Shown here in pieces: positions 57,301 through 62,180 of a stretch of 64,000 nucleotides of DNA (position 1 is the first letter of the stretch; every line of letters starts with the position of its first letter). The notes beneath the pieces were generated by a model, which saw only the letters and a program-made list of their open reading frames with translations, did no database searches and was not told the DNA's origin. Origin of the DNA: Carposina sasakii (taxonomy: Eukaryota > Arthropoda > Insecta > Lepidoptera > Carposinidae); contig CP053149.1 of NCBI GenBank assembly GCA_014607495.2, forward strand, positions 14,148,120-14,212,119. Reading direction: 5' to 3'. The position numbers and the translations under genes are program-made.

Positions 57301-58002
57301 TGTTGCAGAACAGATTCCAAAAAAAATATTAATCTCTGTATTATTTTTATGTTTTATTTTTATTCATCTTGTTTATAATCTATTTACTTAAATTGTATGT
57401 CAAAGTAATATATGAAGTAACTTTTGATGTATTTTGCCTTTATCTTATTGTATGGTATAATTAAAATTGTACAAATGTACTTTTTGTATGTACTTACAAT
57501 ATTTTTTCTCTACGTTATAATAAAGTTCTTAATGGCAGTATAAAGATTAGTTTTATTTAACTTCCTCTAGGAAGTTCAATACAAATGATAACTAAATTCT
57601 GATTACGTCACAGTGTATCTTTGATGTAATTAAAAGTAGGTAGGTAGGTATATTACGCCATTTTACGCCAGTTCTATGCGAGTGTTTGGATTGTCTTGCT
57701 CTTATACATGTTATTTTACAATTACATCATGAAGTTACTGTTAAAAATTAGTCCCAAGAATTCCATGCATTTTGAGAATTAATATAGAATACCAGCAGAC
57801 AATAAAAAGCAGGGCAAAATATATTAATTTGTATGTCATTCCAATCTTGCAGAAACTAATGTGCTGTGCAGCCGATGTGTTAGAAGGCAAGGGGACGGTA
57901 CAGGTAGCGATCACGGTGACAGAGTTGCTCAGGCGGCAATCCGCGCTGCGCTCGTCGCCCGCGCACCACGCGCCGGCGCCGGCCGCCGCGCACGCTACCT
58001 AG
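12130..58002 (+). CDS. Lrch: Lrch: leucine-rich repeat and calponin-homology protein
   Basis: LRCH proteins are scaffolds linked to the actin and septin cortex (family knowledge). Ten shared exons (12130-12319, 30511-30655, 44207-44439, 44928-45064, 45681-45933, 46803-46944, 49302-49376, 50852-51479, 51911-52048, 52547-52624) give 673 codons in consistent phase. They join to 53061-53801 (919 aa) or 57853-58002 (722 aa). Residues about 36-235 are leucine-rich repeats ([49 protein letters not shown]). A low-complexity Ser/Pro linker follows, then the family segment YKEALRQQR. The last ~120 residues of the short form are the CH domain ([36 protein letters not shown]). Intron 1 is 18 kb and intron 2 is 13.5 kb; each holds an opposite-strand gene. 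Exon 6's 5' border is the least certain. Confidence 0.94.
12320..20694. other. Lrch intron 1, left part
   Basis: Over 8 kb of AT-rich intron. A degraded LINE ORF2 piece lies at 12967-13250 and an A-rich run at 19923-19953. An RTE-like scrap (AGGCCTCCCCCAATAGCCTTC) lies near 18427. Open stretches such as 16896-17240 (minus) and 13857-14117 (plus) have no recognisable family. Enhancers are possible in an intron this long, but none can be named. Confidence 0.5.
12967..13250 (-). pseudogene. Degraded LINE ORF2 C-terminal fragment
   Basis: The minus strand reads, with breaks, [18 protein letters not shown] and [20 protein letters not shown]. The pattern NNxFRMLLxLPRxCSASGMF is what I know from the region after the reverse-transcriptase domain of lepidopteran non-LTR elements. 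An in-frame stop shows it is dead. No RT catalytic motif is present in the piece. Confidence 0.65.
20695..21831 (-). CDS. PKA catalytic-subunit-like kinase, intronless
   Basis: A 378-aa Ser/Thr kinase of the AGC group, closest in pattern to cAMP-dependent protein kinase C subunits. It shows the glycine loop GTGAFG (78-83), Lys100 in AMK, Glu119, YRDLKPEN (192-199), DFG (212-214), the activation segment [16 protein letters not shown] with the phospho-acceptor Thr225, and PKA substrate-binding residues (Glu155 in GGE, Glu198, Glu258). The C-tail keeps NFERYDEE (FDDY-like) and ends in FIDF, matching the FxxF end of PKA. There is no Gly2 for myristoylation, and the first ~55 residues differ from classic PKA. 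In the hinge, the usual Glu after the gatekeeper Met148 is Pro149. The absence of introns and its place inside Lrch intron 1, on the opposite strand, suggest a retrocopy kept under selection. The frame is intact throughout. Confidence 0.94.
   Translation of the reverse strand: MQIKMYTRKAYVPANKDLPYKAGSQSVTDEVRDGYTELQQQQYTKYLKQLKAEFETRWCKSAKFSIEFSDLDKIKTLGTGAFGRVILLKHSKTNKFYAMKVLEKDKIIKMKQVEHTLYEKRILEAINFPFTVSMEFSFKDNSYIYFIMPFVPGGEMFTHLRKLNKFEEPLSKFYASQVVLALEYLHFCNLVYRDLKPENILIDKNGYLKITDFGFCKVLQGRTWTLCGTPEYLAPELILSKGYGFSVDWWSFGVLVYEMNAGYPPFYADEPMKTYEKIVGGKYRCPSSFSSELRDLIRSILQVDITKRFGVMKNGVMDYKNHKWFKGIEWEAILNCRMPPPYVPKYKAPGDTTNFERYDEEPIVPSSYCRYPSEFIDF
27279..27402 (-). mobile_element. RTE-like LINE 3' tail (reversed)
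   Basis: Reads from CATCATCATCATCAGCCTAT through CAGTCCACTGCTGGACGTAG to GGGCAGGCGGGTTGGTGATT. It is the reverse complement of the tail at 3891-4010, with the trinucleotide run at the left. Confidence 0.75.
27440..27907. mobile_element. hAT-like MITE with GATAATTATC palindromes
   Basis: Terminal inverted repeats CAGGGTTCGAA at both ends, flanked by AAAGAAAT (27432-27439) and AAAGAAAG (27908-27915), a near-perfect 8-bp target duplication as made by hAT transposases. Subterminal clusters hold eight perfect GATAATTATC copies: 27475, 27487, 27498 and 27509 on the left, and 27834, 27860, 27872 and 27885 on the right. There is no ORF in this 468-bp element, so it is non-autonomous. Confidence 0.85.
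28638..28895 (-). mobile_element. Retroelement-like repeat (family F)
   Basis: The minus strand runs from TTCTATGCTGCTCTGGGAGTG through AGTATAATACTAC, CTTCTCTTCCCGGGCATACG and TACCCCGTAAGG to a TATATGTATATATG tail. Homologous pieces are at 6216-6240 and 7833-8098. Family name unknown to me; the tail suggests a SINE or a LINE 3' end. Confidence 0.65.
29815..29943 (+). repeat. Dispersed repeat (family G)
   Basis: Contains TTGTGTTCGTGATCATGAG, GCAGATCCGAGGGTCAGCGG and GGGCCCGGTGGTGGGCGACC. A reversed copy lies at 51606-51715. A few substitutions separate them. Not identified. Confidence 0.65.
30511..30655 (+). CDS. Lrch: Lrch exon 2 (LRRs)
   Basis: Codes [20 protein letters not shown] through SLTYLDL, two leucine-rich repeats. 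Acceptor TTTGTTTCAG, donor TTAAG|GTAAGA, phase 2. Confidence 0.94.
30656..31058. other. Lrch intron 2, left end
   Basis: About 400 bases without a repeat I recognise. On the minus strand it is the downstream side of the MADF-BESS gene; an ATTAAA at 30962-30967 could serve as its polyadenylation signal. Confidence 0.5.
31059..31594 (-). CDS. MADF-BESS gene exon 2
   Basis: Starts after GTTCTAG and codes [16 protein letters not shown] to the TAG at 31059-31061. It carries the end of MADF, a basic stretch and the BESS motif. Confidence 0.92.
31059..32132 (-). CDS. MADF-BESS domain protein, two exons
   Basis: Exons 31952-32132 and 31059-31594 join in phase (717 nt, 238 aa). Residues about 9-100 form a MADF domain, a Myb-like DNA-binding fold: [14 protein letters not shown], then [10 protein letters not shown], and after the junction [16 protein letters not shown] and [15 protein letters not shown]. 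The middle is acidic and basic by turns ([20 protein letters not shown]), with a likely nuclear signal. Near the C-terminus [20 protein letters not shown] starts a BESS motif used for protein contacts. Such proteins act as transcription regulators, as in the Drosophila Adf-1/Stonewall group. The gene is nested in Lrch intron 2 in the opposite direction. A more specific orthologue name is not justified. Confidence 0.92.
31952..32132 (-). CDS. MADF-BESS gene exon 1
   Basis: Codes [19 protein letters not shown] through KSELREL. The ATG at 32132 lies shortly before the MADF core, as usual in this family. Donor GCTAG|GTAAAT, phase 1. Confidence 0.92.
32160..32290 (-). promoter_or_regulatory. CpG-rich upstream region of the MADF-BESS gene
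   Basis: Just upstream of the start codon lies a CpG-rich block (GACGCGTCGCGCGTCC) followed on the plus strand by AAAATGGCGGC at 32263-32273, which matches the YY1/Pho-type motif. This fits a housekeeping-style promoter. No transcription start can be fixed. Confidence 0.35.
35301..36129. mobile_element. Long-TIR DNA element, copy 1 (829 bp)
   Basis: Ends TGTCGTGGCCATAT...ATATGGCCACGACA with inverted similarity over roughly 100 bases. Flanked by TACA on both sides (35297-35300 and 36130-36133). Subterminal regions repeat the palindrome ATTTCATGAAAT. The centre has a CpG-rich run (CTCGCTCCGCTCGCTCGGCT) and three CCTAA units. No transposase ORF. A near-identical copy is at 49903-50719. The 4-bp duplication limits the superfamily to few options; it is not assigned. 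Confidence 0.85.
36491..36879. mobile_element. TA-flanked TIR element (family H)
   Basis: Ends TACAGGGTGTTTTTTTG...CCAAAAATCACCCTGTA. The TA at each border would fit a TA target duplication of the Tc1/mariner type. The inside contains CCACCCTTAACGAAGGGCACG and ATGATCGTGATGATGAGGAG. A shorter relative is at 61985-62180. No ORF. Confidence 0.7.
37362..37498. repeat. 19-bp minisatellite rich in GCATGC
   Basis: About seven tandem units of the pattern ATGCAAGCAAGCATGCAGG with few changes. Each unit holds the palindrome GCATGC or a one-base variant. The repeats make long false open frames on both strands (Cys/Ala/His-rich or Lys/Gln/Met-rich), which are not called as genes. Confidence 0.85.
37677..37733 (+). 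mobile_element. Fragment of the long-TIR element family
   Basis: Matches an internal part of the 829-bp element: AACAATATTATTATAAACCA, then ACATTATACAATATAACAC. It has no TIRs, so it is a remnant or a related deletion product. Confidence 0.7.
40470..40545 (+). repeat. Dispersed repeat with AAATGGAGTAGCC core
   Basis: Similar to 5126-5190: ACATGGCTGTGTTTTCAAAA, ATGGAGTAGCCAAAACTG, then GATGGAGATC. Probably the same short retroelement family. Confidence 0.5.
41358..41447. ncRNA. Near-perfect ~90-nt hairpin
   Basis: The arm CCTTGTAAGGCTAGG plus AGCAAAAAATCTCGGTTTCA...ATCAC pairs with its reverse complement after an 8-base loop (GGAGGGCT), with two or three mismatched or unpaired bases in about 40. 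The size fits a pre-miRNA or siRNA hairpin, or a foldback MITE. Transcription is not shown by the sequence, so the RNA call is tentative. Confidence 0.4.
44207..44439 (+). CDS. Lrch: Lrch exon 3 (LRRs)
   Basis: Codes [20 protein letters not shown] through [13 protein letters not shown], about three repeats. It is more GC-rich than its introns. Acceptor TGTCCCCAG, donor ATTAC|GTAAGC, phase 1. Confidence 0.95.
44440..44927. other. Lrch intron 3
   Basis: Holds one small TIR element (44491-44700) and otherwise plain AT-rich sequence with a polypyrimidine tract before the exon 4 acceptor. Confidence 0.6.
44491..44700. mobile_element. MITE with GGCYG...TACGG ends
   Basis: Left end GGCTGTATTACGGC and right end, reversed, GGCCGCACTACGGT. 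CCGCGGTTTTTAACCGC-like text repeats inside. Flanks are TAA on the left and TTA on the right, close to but not an exact 3-bp duplication. Possibly PIF/Harbinger-like. Confidence 0.6.
44928..45064 (+). CDS. Lrch: Lrch exon 4 (last LRRs)
   Basis: Codes [20 protein letters not shown] through [12 protein letters not shown], closing the LRR solenoid. Acceptor CTTTGCAG, donor ACT|GTAAGT, phase 0. Confidence 0.94.
45065..45680. other. Lrch intron 4
   Basis: Contains a complete short Helitron (45235-45470). Nothing else was recognised. Confidence 0.6.
45235..45470 (+). mobile_element. Helitron, 236 bp (family C)
   Basis: Begins A|TCACTACATATTATAAAAC and ends GTGGGCGGCCGCTAG|T with a GC-rich hairpin before the end. 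Carries the shared AATGCGGTTTTTTTT block. Other members: fragment 3797-3890 and reversed 52137-52275. Confidence 0.85.
45681..45933 (+). CDS. Lrch: Lrch exon 5 (post-LRR linker)
   Basis: Codes [17 protein letters not shown] through DKRCSSDG. The segments [12 protein letters not shown] and DSGYSTDG are typical of LRCH proteins after the LRRs. Donor GATG|GTAAGT, phase 1. Confidence 0.94.
45934..46802. other. Lrch intron 5
   Basis: An open stretch after AATACAG at 46047 continues the Lrch frame for about 65 codons to a TAG at 46243, but lacks a good donor and carries repeat-like text, so it is left out of the gene. The block 46270-46330 resembles 29500-29600 (TTATAATAATTTTA). Confidence 0.5.
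46803..46944 (+). CDS. Lrch: Lrch exon 6 (Ser/Thr/Pro-rich linker)
   Basis: Codes [20 protein letters not shown] through PLTPLLTG, low-complexity and GC-rich. It is the reading frame that joins exons 5 and 7 in phase. The acceptor is weak: TATGTCCAG at 46802 was chosen, but CGGCAG 27 bases upstream is also in frame. Confidence 0.75.
47204..47394. mobile_element. TTACGTAA-type MITE, complete (family D)
   Basis: CCCCCGATTACGTAAAAGCA at the left; the right end, reversed, reads CCCCCTTATTAATTACC. The shared subterminal block is AAAGCGATAGCGAAAATTGT. A length of 191 bp and lack of coding fit a MITE. Relatives are at 4012-4098 and 10577-10790. Confidence 0.75.
47459..47538. repeat. 19-bp inverted repeat
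   Basis: TTGCTGTCAAAAGTCATGT and its near reverse complement ACGTGACTTTTGACAGCAA bracket about 40 bases. Could fold as a small hairpin or be a MITE remnant. Confidence 0.55.
49020..49105. repeat. 16-bp inverted repeat
   Basis: CTAGTTATATTTAGGC and its exact reverse complement GCCTAAATATAACTAG lie about 50 bases apart, with further partial pairing outside (AAAATTC / GAATTT). Confidence 0.6.
49302..49376 (+). CDS. Lrch: Lrch exon 7
   Basis: A 75-base exon coding [18 protein letters not shown] through AHQQTY. Acceptor CCCTTTCAG and donor TACAG|GTACAT fit the phases of both neighbours. Confidence 0.85.
49377..50851. other. Lrch intron 7
   Basis: More than half is the second long-TIR element (49903-50719). 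The remainder is AT-rich and unassigned. Confidence 0.6.
49903..50719. mobile_element. Long-TIR DNA element, copy 2 (817 bp)
   Basis: Same ends as copy 1 (TGTCGTGGCC / GGCCACGACA), flanked by TATA on both sides (49899-49902 and 50720-50723). By eye it differs from copy 1 by a short replaced stretch near 50085 and very few substitutions. Same orientation, about 14 kb apart, both within Lrch introns. Confidence 0.87.
50852..51479 (+). CDS. Lrch: Lrch exon 8 (long linker)
   Basis: Codes [18 protein letters not shown] through [11 protein letters not shown], 210 codons. It is rich in Ser, Pro and Asn in the middle. The ends are LRCH hallmarks: YKEALRQQR at the start and a charged helix running into the CH domain. 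Acceptor ATTCCAG keeps frame; the AG four bases later does not. Confidence 0.94.
51480..51910. other. Lrch intron 8
   Basis: Contains the reversed family G repeat (51606-51715). Nothing else was recognised. Confidence 0.55.
51606..51715 (-). repeat. Dispersed repeat (family G), reversed
   Basis: Reverse complement of 29815-29943, including GGTCGCCCACCACCGGGCCC and CGCTGACCCTCGGATCTGCC. It has a short deletion relative to the other copy. Confidence 0.65.
51911..52048 (+). CDS. Lrch: Lrch exon 9 (CH domain, first half)
   Basis: Codes [20 protein letters not shown], then [16 protein letters not shown] and VHVPSPAQ, the actin-type calponin-homology helices 1-3. Donor GCGCAG|GTAATG, phase 0. Confidence 0.96.
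52049..52546. other. Lrch intron 9
   Basis: Holds a reversed Helitron fragment at 52137-52275; the rest is unassigned. Confidence 0.55.
52137..52275 (-). mobile_element. Helitron fragment, reversed (family C)
   Basis: On the minus strand it ends GGTAGCTGCTAG|T, preceded by TTCGCTCGGATGCAATACTC and GATGCGGTTTTTTAAAT. The 5' end is missing. Confidence 0.7.
52547..52624 (+). CDS. Lrch: Lrch exon 10 (CH domain, middle)
   Basis: Codes [26 protein letters not shown]. This is the CH helix that precedes the alternative last exons. Donor GAAGAG|GTGAGC, phase 0, compatible with both downstream acceptors. Confidence 0.95.
52625..53060. other. Lrch intron before exon 11a
   Basis: AT-rich, with TGTGTTGCAG as the acceptor for exon 11a. 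No repeat was recognised. Confidence 0.55.
53061..53801 (+). CDS. Lrch: Lrch exon 11a (CH end plus membrane-anchored tail)
   Basis: Opens [34 protein letters not shown], which completes the CH domain. About 185 residues rich in Tyr, Gln, Asn and acidic residues follow ([14 protein letters not shown]). The last ~22 residues, after KEKLDDEKR, are hydrophobic ([20 protein letters not shown]) and end YPL, like a tail anchor. Acceptor TGTTGCAG, stop TAA at 53799. An AATAAA lies at 53929. The product would sit on a membrane with the LRR and CH parts facing the cytosol (inference). Confidence 0.9.
   Translation, partial: ELLCSPEDVLECERDGDIAPVAATVFALLTHAALRGHNDPVRDHHDPYRTDDCSITRHVEVNRQYQQIDLQYHQELQIHRQYQEEANRYQEIEINYRNQRYNDRTISDFNTHQNYTIDEADEYQNYENNSDQQYSPVYDGLRNRTYFTNNKIQFVQPFCKTDAAVLRSGNFEIYDTDEVDFPVELQEENVTRYDRSNMNLDIPINLNRELNAETKEKLDDEKRILYTCVCLGAFFASAILLFMYPL
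53929..53934 (+). terminator. AATAAA after Lrch exon 11a
   Basis: Canonical polyadenylation hexamer 128 bases beyond the long-form stop codon. Whether it is the one used is unknown. Confidence 0.5.
54489..54711. mobile_element. PIF/Harbinger-like MITE with TTA duplication
   Basis: Ends GGGTCTCCCCAAATTTATCG and, reversed, GGATCTCCCCACATTTATCG. TTA flanks both sides (54486-54488 and 54712-54714), the target typical of PIF/Harbinger. Inside are GC-rich runs (GACGCGTCGCGTCGCCGGCC) unlike the surroundings. Length 223 bp, no ORF. Confidence 0.8.
56584..56899. mobile_element. TIR element with TCTACTCTGAA ends
   Basis: The left end reads GGATGTCTACTCTGAAGTG; the right end, reversed, reads GGATCTACTCTGAAATGCCG. 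The inner region has several TTCGGTCGG-like repeats. The target duplication is not clear. Confidence 0.6.
57853..58002 (+). CDS. Lrch: Lrch exon 11b (short alternative CH end)
   Basis: Opens [32 protein letters not shown], a second version of the same CH helix as exon 11a, then a short Ala/Pro/His tail. Acceptor CTTGCAG, phase 0, stop TAG at 58000. It is 4 kb downstream of 11a and matches it position by position, so the two look like duplicated, mutually exclusive last exons. An AATAAA lies at 58672. Confidence 0.9.
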   Translation, partial: KLMCCAADVLEGKGTVQVAITVTELLRRQSALRSSPAHHAPAPAAAHAT

Positions 58003-58360
58003 CGGCAGAAACTTGCGTTAGCGCCGCACAACGAGCTATCGCTGTAGAATTATACACTAAGAGAGACGAGTTGGTGATATGTGTGATTAACGCTATCTAG
58101 CGGCGGAAACAAGTATTAGCGCCGCACAACGAGCTATCGCTTCAGGTCGTTAGAAACACGAGTTGGTGATATGTGATTAACGCCATCTAGCCGCGGGAAC
58201 TAGTGCTATCGCCCCGTAATGGTATGGCTGTATATTTCAAGTAGTTAAAGCCAAAGTTGGTAATATGTATCGGTGATGTGATTGTAGAGTTAAAGTCGAA
58301 AAGATAAAGATGGTGAACTGTGTCAGTGATGTATGCCATCTAGCGGTAAAACACGAGATA
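57990..58360. repeat. Diverging ~95-bp tandem repeat over the Lrch 11b stop
   Basis: Units start CGCYAYCTAGCGGCRGAAAC at 57993, 58091 and 58181, with a decayed fourth at 58335. Each continues with GCGCCGCACAACGAGCTATC and GAGTTGGTGATATGTG-like text. The stop codon TAG at 58000 of the short Lrch form lies in the first unit. The reversed head of each unit resembles the CTCF core (see findings). Confidence 0.8.
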
Positions 58361-58671
58361 TTGCTGTAGAAGTGTTGCCTGTTGCATAAAACAAGTTTGA
58401 AACATGAGTCAGTAACTACATGCTGTGATTCCTGGCTTAAGGTCGTAAAATTTAAAAAGTTAATGAAATATATTTCGGTCCTTGAATTTCGGCTTTGAAA
58501 TGATTTTGGACACTAATAATAACATAGGAGAGCGGTGATAGCGAGTAATCGAACAGCAAGCAAATGATCAGGTAAACATTAATTCTAGAGACGTCATTGG
58601 ACTATGAATGTTAAGATTTGTACGTGTTTTTTGTATGCTATAAAATGAAGTCTGTACTTATTACATGATTA

Positions 58672-58677
58672 AATAAA
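58672..58677 (+). terminator. AATAAA after Lrch exon 11b
   Basis: First canonical hexamer noted after the short-form stop codon, about 670 bases downstream, in a run AATAAATAAATGAATAATAA. Confidence 0.45.
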
Positions 58678-61600
58678 TAAATGAATAATAATGGCCAAAT
58701 AAATGGAGAATTGGTAGTAGGCGTAAAATGTAATTTGAATGTGCTTATGGATTTGTCAACAGGTTTTTTTAATTATACCAAGACATTTTTATGAAAAAAG
58801 TTCGTATGGCATTGTCTAATAAATACTCATCGAGACATAAAATTAATTTAAGAGGAAGTTGTGTAAGCCATATGAAATAATTTGTTTCGTTTTCCTTGAT
58901 CCGACTCGAAGGACCAATTATCTTTTAAACACTTTTTATAAATTTTGATTGATATTAAATTTTGAATCTTATTTATTGGTAATAACTGCATTCAATTGTA
59001 AATGAAGTAATTAACATTGAATGTAGCATAAATAGAAGTAATTTGGCCAATTATCCTTAGGGCTAGCAAAATTTATCAATTAGGTGTAGTTTTCGACCAT
59101 ATTTGACACGCCGCAAGGGTGCTTTTTCTCTGCACAAACCACGAATTTACTCTAGGGAACTTTTTGAATCGTCATTTACACACGTTGCGTCTGTTACATT
59201 AGTTATTGCGTCGTATAGAAGTGCCTCCCACATTAAAATACTCGTTCATTCACGCTTTAGATTGGCTTAAAAAGGTTATTCATTCATCATGTTGCGTTAC
59301 ATGCGTCTTGCATATGTTCATCCTTTTAATCTATGGTTCGTCCTTTGAATTTAATACTTTGGTTTTTTAGACATCTTACAATGCTAAAGTGCGGACGAGA
59401 ACTACGAAAAATTTCGTACAATGACCCATCACTATTCATCTCTATCTGCGTACAGATGTTTTGCTGTATCTCTCGCGCTAAGGTTAGTGCGTGAATGTGT
59501 CGGCAATATATTTATGTACGAGAACCAAATATAACTGGAAGTGGATATGCAAATAACCAAACATCTTTTTTCATTCTCATAAACCTTTACATTTATATTT
59601 GTCGATCCGTAACTTTTAAAGCCAATTTAAAGCGTTATTTTCATTCATGTATCTAAGTCATCAGTCATCACGTAGGTAGTCCGTATGATTGTGATCTATG
59701 CCTTATGAATGTGTACCATCCCTGTTTACTAGTAAAAATAACAAGAACTTGGCAAAGAGTAGATCTAGAACAAATGAACAAAGGAGTGTTAAACCAGTGA
59801 ATAAAATAGTAATGTTTTTAAAACTCCTAGTTATTTTTGTCAAGTTGTATAAACGTTTAATACAAGTAAAATTATGTATGAAGAATATGTAATTGTTACT
59901 GTTGTTATCAATGAAGTAATGACATTGTAAGTACATTTTTTCATTGTTTTTTTTTATGAAACGGAGTCATCACAAATAACTTGCTTGCATTGCTTGGAAT
60001 ACCATTACAAGATGCCAAGAAGGATTAGAACCCAAGCCTCTTGGGTGTGAGTAAAAAAGTGTCGCATGTATTTTAACAGCACATCTCCCAGTGAGAACGC
60101 TGGCAGGAGATTCTTATCACTTGTTCGGCTGCCTAACCACTTGGCTTAGTGCAAATAAGTTTTTGATAAATGGAGTACACATTATTATAAAATTACTTTG
60201 AAAAAATATAAAAAAATCCCTATAACCATTAAATTTTGAATTAGCAATCATGCCTTGTTACCAAAGCAAATTTTAGAAAATATGGAATAAGTAGGTGTAC
60301 ATACTTTTAAGTAGGAAACATTCGTCGTATATTATATTATTAAACGGAATTTTGAGTAGAGACAAGTTAAGTAGGTGTATTTTTAATACGTCAATAATTT
60401 TCTAGACACCTTTATAAGGTGAGCGCACATTTGTCCCGCGCCGTATGTTTCTTTTGGGTATTCACAATTTCTGTGTGGAATTGTACCTACATTTCATATG
60501 GGTATGTAATTAATTAACTTGACGTGAATTAAGAGTCCACATTAATAATGTGTTTAGTATGGCCAATTTTTACTAACATTTTTTGGTAGATGTCTGTTGT
60601 CACTTAAATCTAAACCACTTACGTATTACCAGTGGTTGAAGTCCAGTATGGATATAATCAAATACCATAAACCGACGGCTGTGCGTGTGTCATTTTAGAA
60701 TAGCCAGTAAGTTTCAAATCGTTGTTAAATCACAAAAAGGTAGTAATATCACTGCAAGAGGCATAAGATACTTAATAAGGTATTATATTCTGAAATGTTA
60801 TGTATTTCAGACCTTATTTTTTGCATATGCAGGCATTTATAATATGTTTATTTAATATTACGTCTTGTAATACAGAAAACGAGTGTTTTAGTTATTTACT
60901 TTTAGAGAGAAGTTAGACAAAGATTCTCAGATACTTAGGTTGTATTAAATTCATGACAAAATTTAGGTCTAGGGATGGTTTTTGTTCATTATTTACATTG
61001 TATTATATTAAATCTCTAGTATTGTATATTTTTGTAGCAATGTATTATAATTACATTGTCTAGTGATTGAATAGAACGTAAATTTATTGAAATAAGCGTT
61101 TATTTCTCCTTAATTAATAAGTTATATTCTCAACTTTAATGACATTTTTTTCGAAGTAATGATCTTTCTATTAGAATTAATTGATTAATGAAAAGGAAAG
61201 CTATCACATATCCGTTATTTTATTACCACCGAATATTCGATGATAAGGAATAACTAAATACTCATTTTAAAAGCTGAATTTACAGAGCGGTAACCGGCAT
61301 TAAATCATGACAGTTACTCAGAGACAGGGATATGTTTACAGACAGTTAAAAGTTTCTTTTAGTAAGATTCCTAGGAGTATTGCCTTTTAGGCGGCCTTTT
61401 TGTCCTTTTCCACAAAACTATTTTTGTTTTCTAATATTGACAGCAACTGTCTAATATTCAGCGTGTTCAAAGTTATTTTCATTGCAAAAGCGAGATGTCG
61501 CTCTACACTGCTTTTAGCGGTGTCTCGCTTCCTCAATGCAAACAATCCTAAAGAGTTCATGTTTGATGTCCATTACTGTTTTGTATTCAGTATTATTGTA

Positions 61601-61984
61601 TAGCCTATATAATGTGTTTAGAATGTAATGTTTTTTTTTCTCGTCACTATTATGAATATAGTCAATTCTTTTAGGTTAGGTCACAGAAATGAAGATTAAT
61701 TTATAATTAAAATGTTATGAACAAATTACTTATATGAGTTTACATACTTAGGTGATCTATGGATTAACCCAAACCAATAATTTTACTATTCAGAAAAATA
61801 ACAACGTATGTGAAAAAACTATTTTCGCCGTCTGTTTTCTTTTAATTATTAAAGTGTCTGGACGAATCTATATTAAAGATATTTTTTACTCGTCCACCAA
61901 GGCTGCGCTTTTGTAATAAAAAAATTATAAAAATATAAAAAATTATAATAATAAAAAATTACACACAAATGTTTTTACATGTGT

Positions 61985-62180
61985 TTTTTCGTTGCCACCC
62001 TTAACGAAGGGTACGTACTCTATACATCAAATAAAGTAAGTTTAAGCAACAAGTTTATGGACTCTAATATCTTGGGAACCAGATACATCCCAGGTATGCT
62101 TCCATGGAGAAAAATTATCGTGATGATGAGGAGATTCCGTAGTTTTCAAGAACGTTGACGACCAAAAATCATCCTTTAAA
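61985..62180. mobile_element. Family H element, shortened copy
   Basis: Matches 36491-36879 in two blocks: GCCACCCTTAACGAAGGG with GTACGTACTCTATACATCAA, and GGTATGCTTCCATGGAGAAA through ACGTTGACGACCAAAAATCA. About 190 bases of the middle are missing and the outer CAGGGTG ends have decayed. Confidence 0.7.

Larger units (their letters stand above)
53802..57852. other. 3' UTR of Lrch long form, then intron to exon 11b
   Basis: About 4 kb. It begins as the 3' UTR of the membrane-tailed form; AATAAA signals are seen at 53929 and, further on, at 57519. It contains a PIF/Harbinger-like MITE (54489-54711) and a TIR pair around 56584-56899. No further coding was recognised. Confidence 0.55.
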
